This document shows positions 1 to 11,146 of a stretch of DNA of 64,000 nt, piece by piece (positions within the stretch are counted from its first letter, which is position 1; every line of letters starts with the position of its first letter). A program made the translations under genes and the position numbers. A model generated the notes under the pieces. It was not told the origin of the DNA, ran no database searches, and saw nothing but the letters and a program-made list of their open reading frames with translations. The stretch is from Metarhizium brunneum (lineage: Eukaryota > Ascomycota > Sordariomycetes > Hypocreales > Clavicipitaceae), in the NCBI RefSeq assembly GCF_013426205.1, contig NC_089422.1, positions 124,001 through 188,000 of the forward strand, given 5' to 3'.

Positions 1-77
1 GTTGGTTCAAGCGGCCACAAAACCTGGTGTGGAAGATGACTAACGTGGTCGGCCCCACAATTGACACTAAGCCAAGC

Positions 78-392
78 TCAAGCATTTAAAGTCTGGCTGG
101 CGGCGTATGCTGACATCAATTGATCCTCATATCGCTGGTCTAGTGTGAGTCTGTGCTGAACTAGAAGCTCCATGTCGTTTTCGAAGACGTCTTGAGCTGA
201 TGGTCTGTTGTCGGGAAGCCATCGAAGGATAGTTTGAACAAGGCTGAGGAGCAGTTCCTTGGCTTTGCCTTGTAGCCGACTCTCACGGCTCTCGAGAGTT
301 AGCCAGTGGAAGAGAAATCCGTATGCACCACGTTTGCTTGATGCGAAAAGTCCAGACCCAAGAGAGTAAATTGTGAGGTTTGCTGTAGTCAT
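78..392 (-). pseudogene. Possible protein-kinase C-lobe fragment
   Basis: This is an uninterrupted 104-codon frame with an ATG. Residues about 48-70 read like the end of a eukaryotic protein-kinase C-lobe: a hydrophobic helix, then a WLPDNRPSAQDV stretch resembling the conserved Arg-containing WxPxxRPSA segment of subdomain XI. No catalytic loop (HRD), DFG or ATP-binding lobe is visible in the neighbouring sequence of this window. It could be the last exon of a gene extending off the window, a truncated duplicate, or chance similarity. The protein kinase identity is inference. Confidence 0.3.
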
Positions 393-1830
393 TTCTCATT
401 CGAGGCTCTGTTTGGGAACTTATTTCGGAACTGCGTAACTGCTCAGCCGAGAGGGTCAAATACCAAGAGTTGATGCATCCTGTGCGGTCCAGCTACTTGA
501 AAGTCCAGCCTGGACCAGTCGAAGCATTCCTGGGCCAGGATCGATGTCGTAGACGGCTCACTCGTTGTTCGCCTTTGCCGAGTCTTGAGTTGTGTAGATC
601 TAGAGGATCAGCAAACGGCTATTTCTAAATGACTTCGTTAGCCAGCAACAAAGCATACGGCGGAAAGAAAATTGGCAAGACATGTACCAGACAAGTTCGC
701 GGCAAAGCCAGATGAGAAAGTGCGGGCGTTGAAGGGCAGCCCTCGAGAGAGGCTTGATCAAAACTGCCGGACACGGAATGAAGCACAGATGCGCGATTCT
801 GGCCCTGAATCAAGATGGTGTCGCTAATGTTGTCGTGCCAATGAGCGCTGCGTTGATTGACTGTCGCGACGGTGGAAAAGGAATTCGAAACACACATGCA
901 TCAATTCGTCGTACCGGCTGGCCGATAATCGGACCTGAGCTCTAGCTCTTCTGGCTCAGTCGCTTGAGTGCTACAAGTGGGGCATGGTTGAGGCATCTGC
1001 CCCGTTACAATAGGTCAATTGAAATCTCAAACTCGCACGGTGCTGGTTTCAATAGACATGGAGTCTGGTGTTCCATTCATCAATTTCCTGCCCGCTGCAG
1101 GCGGCCCCCAGAGGAGAAAAAGAAAAAGCCAAAAGAAAAAGAAAAAGAAAAACGTTGCCATTAGGCTTCAGGAAATGATGCTACGTAGCCACTTTAACGA
1201 GGCTGAATTCAAATTTATCCTTTAATTTTGACCCGCCCGGCTCATCGCTTTGCTTACACCCATTGGACCTCACGCAAGTTTACCTTACATATATTATTGA
1301 CGTCACGTATGACACTCGGCATCTCAAAGTTTATCTCTGGCTGACACACTGAGCTCTCCACCCCACAAGCAAGACGCAGACCGGCATGTGGCTGGCTGAA
1401 TGAGCATTTCGGGAGTACGGAGTATACTTTATGTGGCTGGCTGCACCCAACAGTTGAAGTTTGGTGATGCCGAAAGTAGCGACCAGGGCATGTAATGTCT
1501 AGCAAAGCCCCCGGCCCTCTTCTGAACGAAAAAAGCAACTGCTTCTCCTGCCACCGTTTCACATGCGGAATGTGCCTTGCTTTTTCTGGGAGATTTTATC
1601 CAGACCGACTCGTGCGGCCTGTCACCTAGCTCATCATGATGTGGTGCATGGCCAGAAACACTGCGTCATGAGAATTCTTCCTAGAGTTCTTGGACAAGAT
1701 AGTATAAATTGAATGAAAGAGCAGAACACCGCATATCCTTGAAACGAATGCCATTCCCAGCTAATCCAACAAAACTGATCATATCTTCCCACGGACAAAG
1801 GAGTGATGAAAAAAATGAAAATATAGCGGT
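393..1830. other. Gene-free interval with an A/G-rich tract
   Basis: I find no convincing coding gene here. Positions 1111-1153 hold an A-rich tract of AAAAG-type units. A TACGGAGTA motif lies at 1416-1424. The interval probably holds the 3' flank of the peroxidase gene on the minus strand. Confidence 0.5.
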
Positions 1831-2628
1831 TTAAAATTGCACGCCCACTGCTGCCACCATATGTTTAACAGCACCAAAGAACTCGATAAGCCCCATGGTC
1901 CACCAGGACCTCTTTTTCCAACCTTCCTCGATGGGTAGTCTCTCATCCTCGAAGATGGCCTTGACGTAACTGACGGGAATCGTCTTTCCATCCCCAAAAC
2001 AACCCATCATCAATGCGATTTGGCCGCAATTCACTTGGTGCTCATCTGGCCCATAGACCAAGTCTGGATTGTCCACAAGTTGCCGCTGGATGCGGGCTTT
2101 GACGAACCTGCCAAGATCGTCGATGGTGAGGGACTCGCCGTCAAAAGAAAAGTCCAACATTTCCTCAATCAAATCTTGTTGGGCATCGTTGTTTCCCTCC
2201 TTTTGACCAATGTCCCGACGCGAGAGAGAGACGTCGTGCTCAATGGCGCCGTGGGAAGCGAGGTCCACAAGATTGAGATACTTCCTCCCCTCGCTCATCT
2301 GGCTGGCATTCCAGCAGCCAAAGTAGTCGAAGTAGGAATAAGGGTTCTTGATAAGAGACCAGATTCTCTGCCAGGTGCTGACCGAGTTCTTCATGTATGC
2401 CTTGGCCGGGTCGTGATACTCGAAATAGGTTGGTATAGCAAAGACAGAGCCGAGGAGTGGGCTCATGCCGACATGTCTCATGGAGGCATTGAGATCTTTC
2501 GCATAGATTTTGCGTCCGCTCCGTTCGATATAGCCATGGTTGGCAAGAGCGTTGACGACGGGGCAAGGACTCCTGCTCGCGTTTGCAGGCGCCTTTGCGT
2601 ATTCTCCCACAGCCGGGGAGAGAGACAT
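1831..2628 (-). CDS. Heme-thiolate peroxidase/peroxygenase (chloroperoxidase-like)
   Basis: This is a single-exon gene of 265 aa in the fungal chloroperoxidase / unspecific peroxygenase family (Peroxidase_2). These enzymes bind heme through a cysteine thiolate and use peroxides to halogenate or hydroxylate organic substrates. The family signature is clear: PCP at residues 21-23 (Cys22 is the expected heme ligand), followed by the conserved NALANHGYI run and GRKI. EHD at about 130-132 is the acid-base motif of the short chloroperoxidase-like branch. The start at 2628 is the first in-frame ATG; the frame stays open about 100 bp further upstream without an ATG. No convincing signal peptide follows this start, so an intracellular enzyme is likely, unlike secreted peroxygenases. 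It is divergent from the Ppo oxygenase that starts at 4101. The substrate cannot be read from sequence. Confidence 0.9.
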   Translation of the reverse strand: MSLSPAVGEYAKAPANASRSPCPVVNALANHGYIERSGRKIYAKDLNASMRHVGMSPLLGSVFAIPTYFEYHDPAKAYMKNSVSTWQRIWSLIKNPYSYFDYFGCWNASQMSEGRKYLNLVDLASHGAIEHDVSLSRRDIGQKEGNNDAQQDLIEEMLDFSFDGESLTIDDLGRFVKARIQRQLVDNPDLVYGPDEHQVNCGQIALMMGCFGDGKTIPVSYVKAIFEDERLPIEEGWKKRSWWTMGLIEFFGAVKHMVAAVGVQF

Positions 2629-4100
2629 TGTGACAAACGTGCAAAAAAAGGACTTGCTTGGTGAGGTGAGAAACGAAAACCCGTAAGTTGGAAGAAGAAA
2701 AATGTATGAAATGACTTGACCACTCAAGGGTTAAAGGACAAGTAGTTGCTTGACATGGAAATGGCGACGACGGTCATGATCAAAAGTGTCATGGTATACA
2801 GAAGAATTTACGACTTGGACCCCTTCATCCGACTACTGCGGTCAGAGTCAAGACCCTGTGTATCGACCTGGCCGAGACCCTGCCACTGTTCTAGGGTCGG
2901 GGATGTGGCGATCACTTGAACTCTGCGCATTTCCAATGACCCCTGGATCTGCCAATAACACGGAGTACTCCGTACAGAGTACATACATGTATATACGGAT
3001 TCGTTTAATGAGCTGAGTGGACAAGCGGCAAACCCGAACTGCAACCCCTACCCTCTTTCCATGCAATAGCAAGCCACAAATTCGTAAGTTATTACGGAGT
3101 AGATTCCCTACTACTCCGCGGAGAGCGGCTGGACTGCCCCCCGGCAACCCGTCTTTTGGCAGCCCAACACCCAAAATTGATACATGTTGGAGTGTATTCC
3201 ACTTTCAATGCGACTCTAAGGCGGCATCTAAAGCTGAAGACATTGAATTTCAATGCTTCATCCGCCCGCGGTTGTTACGTGTAGGAATGTTGTCAGACGG
3301 CAGGGGCTGACTCGATCGTGAAGATAACTTGCACTGCGGTTAGATGGTGGCATGCTAGAATGTATAACTCTTGCTATTGGTGGACGCGAGCCCAAGAGCC
3401 CAATCACATTGATCTCACAGGCACAAATGCTTCCATGATACATGACCCTTAGCAATTTGGACGAACCGAGGTTGCAGTAGCATCTTACTGCGCACATGTC
3501 GCAACTCATGCAACACAGAATAAATGTGATAGACCCGAGCCATTGACAACCGGGGCGGGCTTCTGGCCATGCGGCATGCATATTCAGCTCTACACTTTGC
3601 CTCGGGGTGGTCTGGGCATTTCCGCTTTTCTGCCAACTGAAAGGCAGCATTCCAGACAAATTGACGGCCACGCCGCATGTAAGCAATATCGGCTTACACT
3701 TTCAACGGGGATTGGGCCAACAATGTACTGCCCACATACATGCTGGCGTTCCAGACCTTGCGGAACGGCCATGACGTCTGAGAATGGGAGCTGATAGGGC
3801 GGAGCAGGCGAGCCACAACTCAGCTTTATCATCGATCGTTCCTAACAACCGTCTCTTCTCCCGTGACCCAAGTACCGCGAGTTGGGGTGCAATAATAAGC
3901 ACTTGAGCGCCACATGGCACCATCTCATACAAGACCTGTGAACTCAAGTTGTCGCTTTACGGTGCCTCACACATTCTGTTTCCAAGTGCACTCATCAGGC
4001 AACAACACTGAGTAGTTATTAGGCTCCGCCTTGGTCTCTATTTTGCTACTGCTCTCGCCATCCCTCATCAACATTGGGAACCAGTCGAAACCCTGCCGTC
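2629..4100. promoter_or_regulatory. Divergent intergenic region, peroxidase / Ppo oxygenase
   Basis: This is a 1.47 kb shared upstream region between two oppositely oriented heme-oxygenase genes. A perfect 14-bp palindrome, ACGGAGTACTCCGT, lies at 2960-2973. A second TACGGAGTA lies at 3093-3101 with a partial inverted copy, TACTCCG, at 3112-3118. I see no supported gene inside it. A regulatory role for the palindromes is inference. Confidence 0.45.
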
Positions 4101-7100
4101 ATGAATGGCCGCGCAGCAGAGGCTCCTATGAGCAAACAAGATGAGGATTTGATGCAACTCACCTTGCAGCTCAGAAACAAGAAGGAAGAAGAGAAATATG
4201 CAACGTTTCACGGCGACAACCTCCTCGGGGTAAGTGAGAGGCAGTTGTTTTCCGAGTTTTGCTACTAACAGTCCACACAGAATCCAATTGTTCCCAAGGT
4301 TGGCTTGTGGCAGGATCTCAAGACTGTCTTTCAGCCCAGCAACTGGCCAGCACTGAAGCGGACCGCCGATGGACTCATCAAAGGCACTGGACTCGACGTA
4401 AGCTGTCAACTCTGAATGGTGCTCGACAGACTGCATGCTGACACGGAGCGTAGGGACAAAGTGCTGCCACGATTGCCGGCAGTCTTTCCGATTACAGCGT
4501 CCAACGGCAAAAGTTTATTGATGATCAAGTCAGGGACAAATATGACAAGATGTTGCACCGTACGTTTGCGCGCCTAATCAGCAGCCATGAGAGTTAATCT
4601 GACTTTGATCAGCACCATTGACGTACCTCGGGGATGCCTTCCAGTACCGAACCGCGGATGGCAAGTTCAACAGTGCCCTCAACCCGCATCTTGGTCAAGC
4701 AGGTGCTCCATACGCCAAAACAGTGCCGTCAAGAACAGCTCCGCTCGGTGCTCTTCCTGACCCTTCTGATCTCTTTGACAAGCTGATGGCACGAGAGGAA
4801 GGTGGCCGGCAGAGCCAGTCGGGGCTTTCTGCCATGCTCATCTATCATGCTACCATCATCATCCACGATATTTTCAGAACAAATGACAACGACAAGAATA
4901 TCTCGGATAGCTCGTCCTACCTCGACTTGTCTCCTCTCTATGGATACACCACAGAGATGCAGCGCAAGATTCGGGATGACAAGTACAAGCTGGGTCTTCT
5001 CAAGCCAGACACATTTGCGGAAGACCGATTATTAAGGCAGCCACCCGGCGTCTGCATCCTGCTGGTCATGTACAACCGATACCACAACTACGCTGCAAGA
5101 CAGCTGCTTCGAATCAATGAGAACGGCCGTTTCAGAGTCCCAGTCATGTACGAAAAGACCAAGCTGGTCTCTTTGATCAAGGAGCATCTCCCTGATCGCA
5201 ACATATATGGGCAAAAGGAAGACCTTGGTGCCAATGTCGTCAAGATGTGCGCTGAGTATGAGAAGGTATGGAGAGAAGCTCAAGCAGCGAGACCTCGAGA
5301 CGCACCGGACGTCCCTCCAGAGCAGCCACAGGAAACCCCCGAAGAGAAGGCAGAACGCGAGGCTGAAGAGAAACAAAGGCAAAAGGCTCTTGATGCCATT
5401 GCTGAGTTCGAGGCGTCCGCGCTGAACCAAAAGCTCATCGAGTTGACAGAAGCTCTCGAGCTTCTCCTCGAGGAAAAGAAGTCGAAGCTCAAGGATGAAT
5501 CTCCCCAGAAACTTGAAGATTTCGAAACCAAGTGCCAGGATTTCGAGGCTGCCTGGGAGGCCGCTTGGAACAAGCAAGATGATGACCTCTTCAATACCGC
5601 CCGCCTCATCACTTGCGGCATGTACATCCAGATCTCCGTGCACGACTACTTGCGAGCACTAATGGGCTTCCACCAGTTCAACACCAACTTCACTCTGGAT
5701 CCTCGCGCCGACTTTGACCAGAAGAAGACGAGTCGCGGCATCGGGAACCAAGTTACTGTCGAGTTCAATCTGCTGTACCGCTTCCACTGTGCCATCTCTC
5801 TCAAGGACGAGGCTTACACCGAGGAATTCATGCAGAAAGTGTTGGGATTCAAGGACCCAAAAAATACACCGCTGCCGGTTTTCCTCCAGACGATGGCGGC
5901 AATTAAGCAAAAGTCTGCAGAAGACAAGAAGAACGGTAAAAAGGATCCCGAGCCATGGGAAATAACGTTTGGTATCCCTGATGCGTCTACGCCAGCACCT
6001 GCGTCTGGTGAGGATAGCAGCGCAGCATCCGAGAACGGTTCGGATAGCGGAATATCCATGTATGGTGTTGCTGGCACGGAAGCGCCCGACGAGCCTGGTG
6101 CTGCTCGAGAGAAGCCCAAGAGGTCCAAGTATTTCACGCGAAACTCCATCACAAATCTTTTCGACGACGGCCAGATGCTGGATGAACTTACCTCCGCAAT
6201 GGACGATCCCATCTCCAATTTCGGCCCGCGCAATGTCCCCCAGTGTCTCAAGGCAGTTGAGATCATGGGTATCCTGCAAGCGCGTAAATGGGAAATCGGT
6301 ACGTTGAACGACTTCAGAGACTTCTTCGGCTTGCCAAGACATGCCACGTTTGAAAGCGTGACAAAGAACGTCGAGATCCAAAACGCGCTCCGGGATCTCT
6401 ATGAGCATCCCGACAAGATTGAGTTGTATCCTGGCATCTTCTGCGAATCAGACGAACACATGGGACTGGACCCTGGGCCGAGCGAGGCAAGCTCTGCGCT
6501 TTGGTCTGCCATCTTCTCGGATGCCATCACCCTCGTCCGCTCGGATCGGTTCTACACCGTTGACTGGAACACCAATTCCCTGACCTCGTGGGGCATGAAG
6601 GAAGTCACACCAAATAATGAGGTCTGCAAGAGCTCAGTCTTCCACCGCTTGATCCAGCGTGCTTTCCCAGGATGGTTCCCATCCGACACCATCCGATTCT
6701 TCCACCCGTTTTACACTGCGAAGCAAAACGCCATGTACGCAGAGGCTCAAGGCTACGGCGATCAGTTCAGGGAGACGGCAGCGGAGCAAGCAGGCAAGCC
6801 GAAAAAGCCAAAGGCCGACATCGTTGTGGCCCCAGTGCAGAAGCCCAGGAAGCCGTGGTATCTTGACAAGTTCAACGACATCTCCATTGTGTTGCAGGGA
6901 GAACAGAGCAAGAACTTCACGAACCCTGCGTATTACTACGAGGCCAACTTGCCCCAGATTGTGAGAGGCGTTTTGGGCCCAGACCAGAAGCCGCCTACAA
7001 TCTCACCCAAGATCCTTGAAGACTACGTCAAGGGTGCCGAAGAGGGTTTGAAGAAGTATCTTGACGAGTTGATGAGGTATATCGTCAAGAGAGAGTCAAT

Positions 7101-8765
7101 CTCCATGACAAATTCGACATTCCAGATTGATGCCACTCGAGAGTAAGTTTCGCAACCCTTGCTTCGACTGCGGTCGGAGAGCCCGACTGACCTTTGGACA
7201 GTTTTGCCATTCCCATAGTCACGCGATACGTCGCCGACTTTCTTGGCTTCGGTGACAAGCTGCGCAAAGTCGCCACCGATGCCAAGGACAAGTACAGCGA
7301 GAACGAGATCTATCAGCACATCACCAACTGCCAGGTTTTCCTGACGTACAATGTGGACGAAACAAAGTGGATGCCGCGTCGCGAGGCTTTCAAAACTTCG
7401 ATGAAAAAGCTAATTGACTTGACCCAGAAAGCCACCATCTGGGAGGCCAACCAATGGGACATTACGAGGGCCTTGTTCGGCAAGAAGCAGACCAATCCCA
7501 TGCATGAACTTGGAGTCTTTGTCGCGAAGCAGGTCTTGGACTATGAGAGGGACCAAGGAAAGGCCGCTGCTATCCTCCTCCTCATTTGTCTCGACTTTGC
7601 CTACAACGCGGTCGTTTCAGTAAGTGATTCAATTGTTTTCTCGTCTGGTAACCGAGACTAATTGCCACCAGTTTACGGCTACGTTGGACGGCTACATGAA
7701 GGACCTGTACAGAGCCGCTGATTCTACACCACTTACCATCAAGTCGGAGCCAAAGTGGATCGAGGTTCAGAGATGTGTCTTTAGCACTTCCAGCAATGCC
7801 GATAGCGATCTTGAACAGATGGTCCAGCTGATGGCCCAGGCAACGGTTCGACTGCCGATTGTGCGCAAGGCCACCAAGACGGACAAGTACGAATTTGGAT
7901 GGACAACGAAGGGAAGAAAGGTCCAGGTAAAGAAGGGGGAGACGGTCATTCTCGACCTTGTAAGCTCATCCAAATAACGGCCCCTCTCACACTCCGGACT
8001 GACAAGATTCTATAGTCAAAGGCTATTGACGAAGCAGAGGTCAAGAGCGATCAGGCCAAGGTCGAATTCTTGACTTCGCAACTCAACATTGCCGACAAGT
8101 ATGGTGTCTTCTCGCCAAGACGCTTCACCACTCTCTCGTTAGTTTCGATGATCAAGTTTGTTGCTCAGATGAAGAATCCCCGTCGCGGCCATGATGCACA
8201 GGGAAAACTCAAGAAGATTCGCCTCGATTCCACCCCCGAGGGCTACGCCAACTACATGGCGCCCATGCGGGTGAGCTGGATCAAGGAGCAAACAAAACGT
8301 CTCAAGGATAAAGACGCCGACAAGATATTCACCGATGACATTCTGAGACCGGAAGCCGATACGTACCTCACGCCAACATGGGATGAATTCGTGCCCTTCC
8401 CCATGACGTGGAAGATTCGCTTCGATGGGTTCGGCGAATCGAATTACATGGTGGACAATCATCCCTATGCCAGGGTCAAAACTACGCCCACCCTTCCGGA
8501 TTTCTGCCCGCCGTGGTATCAGCCGCAAGGCCCTAGCGCTGTCGGGGGGGCGTTTGCCTCCGATTGCGTTTGCGCCGCCGCGGGAGCTGAAGCTGAAGCC
8601 GGGGGCAAGGCTGCTCAACTTGCGAACGGTGAGGCCGGCAAGGGCAAGGAGACGGAGCACAGCCATGAGTGCCCTTGCCTTGGCCGCTCGAAGGGGAAGC
8701 TAGAGCCCAAGACTGCCCAACTGTCGACTGGATGTGGCTTGAGTGATAACTACGTGCACAAGTAG
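4101..8765 (+). CDS. Ppo-type fatty-acid oxygenase, heme peroxidase plus degenerate P450 domain
   Basis: There are seven exons (4101-4229, 4281-4397, 4454-4559, 4613-7142, 7202-7619, 7672-7959, 8016-8765), all with GT-AG introns, giving 1445 aa. The protein belongs to the psi-factor-producing oxygenase / linoleate diol synthase family, which makes oxylipin hydroperoxides from unsaturated fatty acids. The animal-peroxidase-like domain shows the distal His in IIHDIF (about residue 202), SSSYLDLSPLYG, YNRYHNYAA, and the cyclooxygenase-type EFNLLYRFH with the expected radical Tyr (about 506) and proximal His (about 509). Between about 340 and 440 it carries an extra charged, coiled-coil-like segment rich in E, K and A. 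The C-terminal region resembles the P450 half of Ppo proteins, but no FxxGxxxCxG thiolate motif is present. The tail is Ala/Gly/Glu-rich with a HSHECPC stretch. Loss of the isomerase function, leaving hydroperoxide as product, is inferred. Confidence 0.9.
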
Positions 8766-9770
8766 TGGCTTGCGAGGTTTGTTCGCCGTTTTCAGTGTCA
8801 AGGATTGGGTAATATGAAGGTGGACTCGGCGATGCCAATATGGCAACGCTACCAAACAATCTGAACGGTATTGTGATCTATTCACTCTTGTGTATTAACT
8901 ATATAAATGCGTAGTTGGTTTCAAAAAAGACATTTTCATTCTTTTTAATATAATTCGTTTCTTGGTTTTTAACACGCTCCTATCTAGATAAGCCTCGTGC
9001 CTCGTACAATTACTGCCTGCCCGGCAGCAGTATAATAGCCGTTGCCTGGAATACGCGGCTTGACCTTGGCAGCTTCCGTCACTCCAGAGTGAATTGACCC
9101 CATGTGACAGCCTTATGCAGGTCTCTTGACTTTTGCTGACGCATATGCGGACGCCCCTGGCAGGTAATACCCGATGCTTGTGTTACCAGCCCCGAAAAGC
9201 TCCGTTTTGAACCAAACTGCTAGCATCTTCCTTGAGAACAACCAAGTTAATTTGCCACGGATGGCAATCCACGCAGTGTCGTATCATGGATCTGCCTTGG
9301 ACCGTTGGTGTACCACTGCATCGTAAGAGGTGCATGAGATCCACGCTACTACCCTCTTATTACCGTGTGGGTTATTTCTTGGATAAGGGCTCAAAGGAGT
9401 AAATCAATTTATTGAATAATCCTTATTATATCTTTATGTGCCCTTAGATTTTCTTAAGCCTACTAATATAAGCAGTTCTCTTATATGTGTTATAGTATTA
9501 TAGCATAACTTGTAAGTCTTATAACGTGGCACAACGTTAGCCTTGGGACTAAATTCACAGGTGGAACACCGGAGTAAAAGGTCAAAATAAACAGTATGTA
9601 GTACGATTTTACTATATATTTCTTAAAAAAAAAACAAGGAACAGCTAGCAGTAACAAACACTCGAGTACAAGCAACATGATCCGCAGATTCTCGCAGCCA
9701 ACAGATTCGACATGCCTTTGGAAGAAACAACTTGACAAGACAATACGACTCGACATTCCACCCTGACACA
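8766..9770. other. Gene-free AT-rich interval
   Basis: The interval holds 3' flanks of two convergent genes. From about 9370 to 9640 the sequence is strongly AT-rich with many stop codons in all frames, which looks like decayed repeat DNA. No gene is supported. Confidence 0.5.
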
Positions 9771-11015
9771 CTAGGCCTTGGCGGCAGGCGCGGTAGAGGG
9801 CCGGGTGGGAACAAAGTAGCACTCGCCGTTATCCCGGCACTCGACGTGAAGTTGCTCAGGTTGCTCTCCGGCAAAGAACTTGCCGTCCTTTTCGGTAATG
9901 GGCTTCAGTACGCATTCGTCGCATTTGTCGACGTGGCAGCTGTTGCATTTCATACCGAACTGGTCCCAGCCGCAGTTGCATTTGCCCCCTTCAGCCTCGT
10001 CGGATACGCAGGCAGGCTCGCAGACCTCTCGCAATGGGAGACATTTGTCTCCCGAACATGTTTCGCCGCACTTTCCACCTCGGCAGGTTTCCTTGTCAAG
10101 CGGGACGGCGTTTTTACCCTTGAACATGGAGGGCATTTCCCCTTGTACTCCGACCACGGCTTCAAACTGCAGCTGGGGCGAGAAACTTTCAAGCCATTTC
10201 TTATACTTGGCTTCATCAGCCTTTGCCTTCTTAAAGTCCTCCTCGGTTTCCAGGGGGAATGACGCGCCGCATGGAGCGCCGCCAAAGTATTTCCTGCAGA
10301 GGTCGTCCTTGATCTGCTGGTCAGTCGGGAACCGCGAGTCGCACGATCCGCCGGTTTGCTGATCAGTCTTGCGAAGCCTCTCGGGGGTCATTATTTCGAA
10401 GAGCCTGCAAAAACCCCATTTAAGCCTGCGGTGTGCCGCACTGCCCTGCGGGTGCTCAATGGCCTTGGGATCGTGGCATGGTGCTGGCCAGCCCGTGCCG
10501 AAAAGCTCCAACTGGCCGAGGCGGTTATTACACGTCTCGGGGACTTTGATGACGGCAAGGTCCCCGAGGCCGATGACTGCCTTCTTGCCGCAGTCAACTG
10601 CGTCGGTAACGGACTTGCCCTCGACTAAGCACTTGCCAATGCCTAGTACGTACGTGATTATCACGGTTTGCGGCTTGCCAGGCGTCTTGTCAAGAGCGCT
10701 TCGCACGTTGCCTGCTGTAGCGCCGCCTCCAAGGGCCTTGGCCAGCGTCTTGAAAGCTTCCCCCTTGGGCAGATTGCTCACGCCATCAAGGAAACTCTTG
10801 ATATCCTTGGCACTCGAGTACGCCTTATAAACCTTCAGAAGCTCAGCCTGTTGTTCGTCACTGAGGTCCGGCAAGCCCGCGGCGCTCAGTTGCCGTTTTC
10901 CAAGTACGTCTCCGTTGTTGCTACCAGCCATGGGCGGCAGTCGTGCCGCTGACACCAAGGTGCCAACCATGGATGCACTGGTAAGCGTGATGGATAAAAG
11001 CTGTGATAGACGCAT
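9771..11015 (-). CDS. Secreted cysteine-rich protein of unknown function
   Basis: This is a single-exon gene of 414 aa that I do not recognise. The N-terminus is a signal peptide (about residues 1-23), and Lys-Arg at 40-41 offers a Kex2-type propeptide site. The middle (about 45-300) is mostly helical and Lys/Glu-rich with scattered Cys. Residues 311-368 form a dense cysteine region with 12 Cys in 58 residues, in CxGGKCGETC, CNCGW and CNSC patterns reminiscent of EGF- or furin-like disulfide modules; two more Cys follow at 393 and 399. The ending is Pro/Ala-rich. Secretion is well supported, while the role (effector, wall protein or other) is unknown. A TATA-like box lies about 125 bp upstream of the ATG. 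Confidence 0.8.
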   Translation of the reverse strand: MRLSQLLSITLTSASMVGTLVSAARLPPMAGSNNGDVLGKRQLSAAGLPDLSDEQQAELLKVYKAYSSAKDIKSFLDGVSNLPKGEAFKTLAKALGGGATAGNVRSALDKTPGKPQTVIITYVLGIGKCLVEGKSVTDAVDCGKKAVIGLGDLAVIKVPETCNNRLGQLELFGTGWPAPCHDPKAIEHPQGSAAHRRLKWGFCRLFEIMTPERLRKTDQQTGGSCDSRFPTDQQIKDDLCRKYFGGAPCGASFPLETEEDFKKAKADEAKYKKWLESFSPQLQFEAVVGVQGEMPSMFKGKNAVPLDKETCRGGKCGETCSGDKCLPLREVCEPACVSDEAEGGKCNCGWDQFGMKCNSCHVDKCDECVLKPITEKDGKFFAGEQPEQLHVECRDNGECYFVPTRPSTAPAAKA

Positions 11016-11138
11016 CTTGTTGCTTTACTTTGCTTTGCTTTGCCAAGTCGTAATGTTTGGTGGTTATAATCGGAAATGACTGTCAGTTGTTGTTGGAATA
11101 AGAGATACAAGGTAATAGAACCCAGGAACATGGCCATC

Positions 11139-11146
11139 TATTTATA
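11139..11146 (-). promoter_or_regulatory. TATA-like box of the Cys-rich secreted protein gene
   Basis: TATAAATA reads on the minus strand about 125 bp upstream of the ATG at 11015. The distance fits a fungal core promoter with a short 5' leader. Confidence 0.5.

Noticed and set aside
2020..2664. 214-codon plus-strand frame opposite the peroxidase
   Set aside because: The minus strand carries PCP and EHD heme motifs; the plus frame has no known features.
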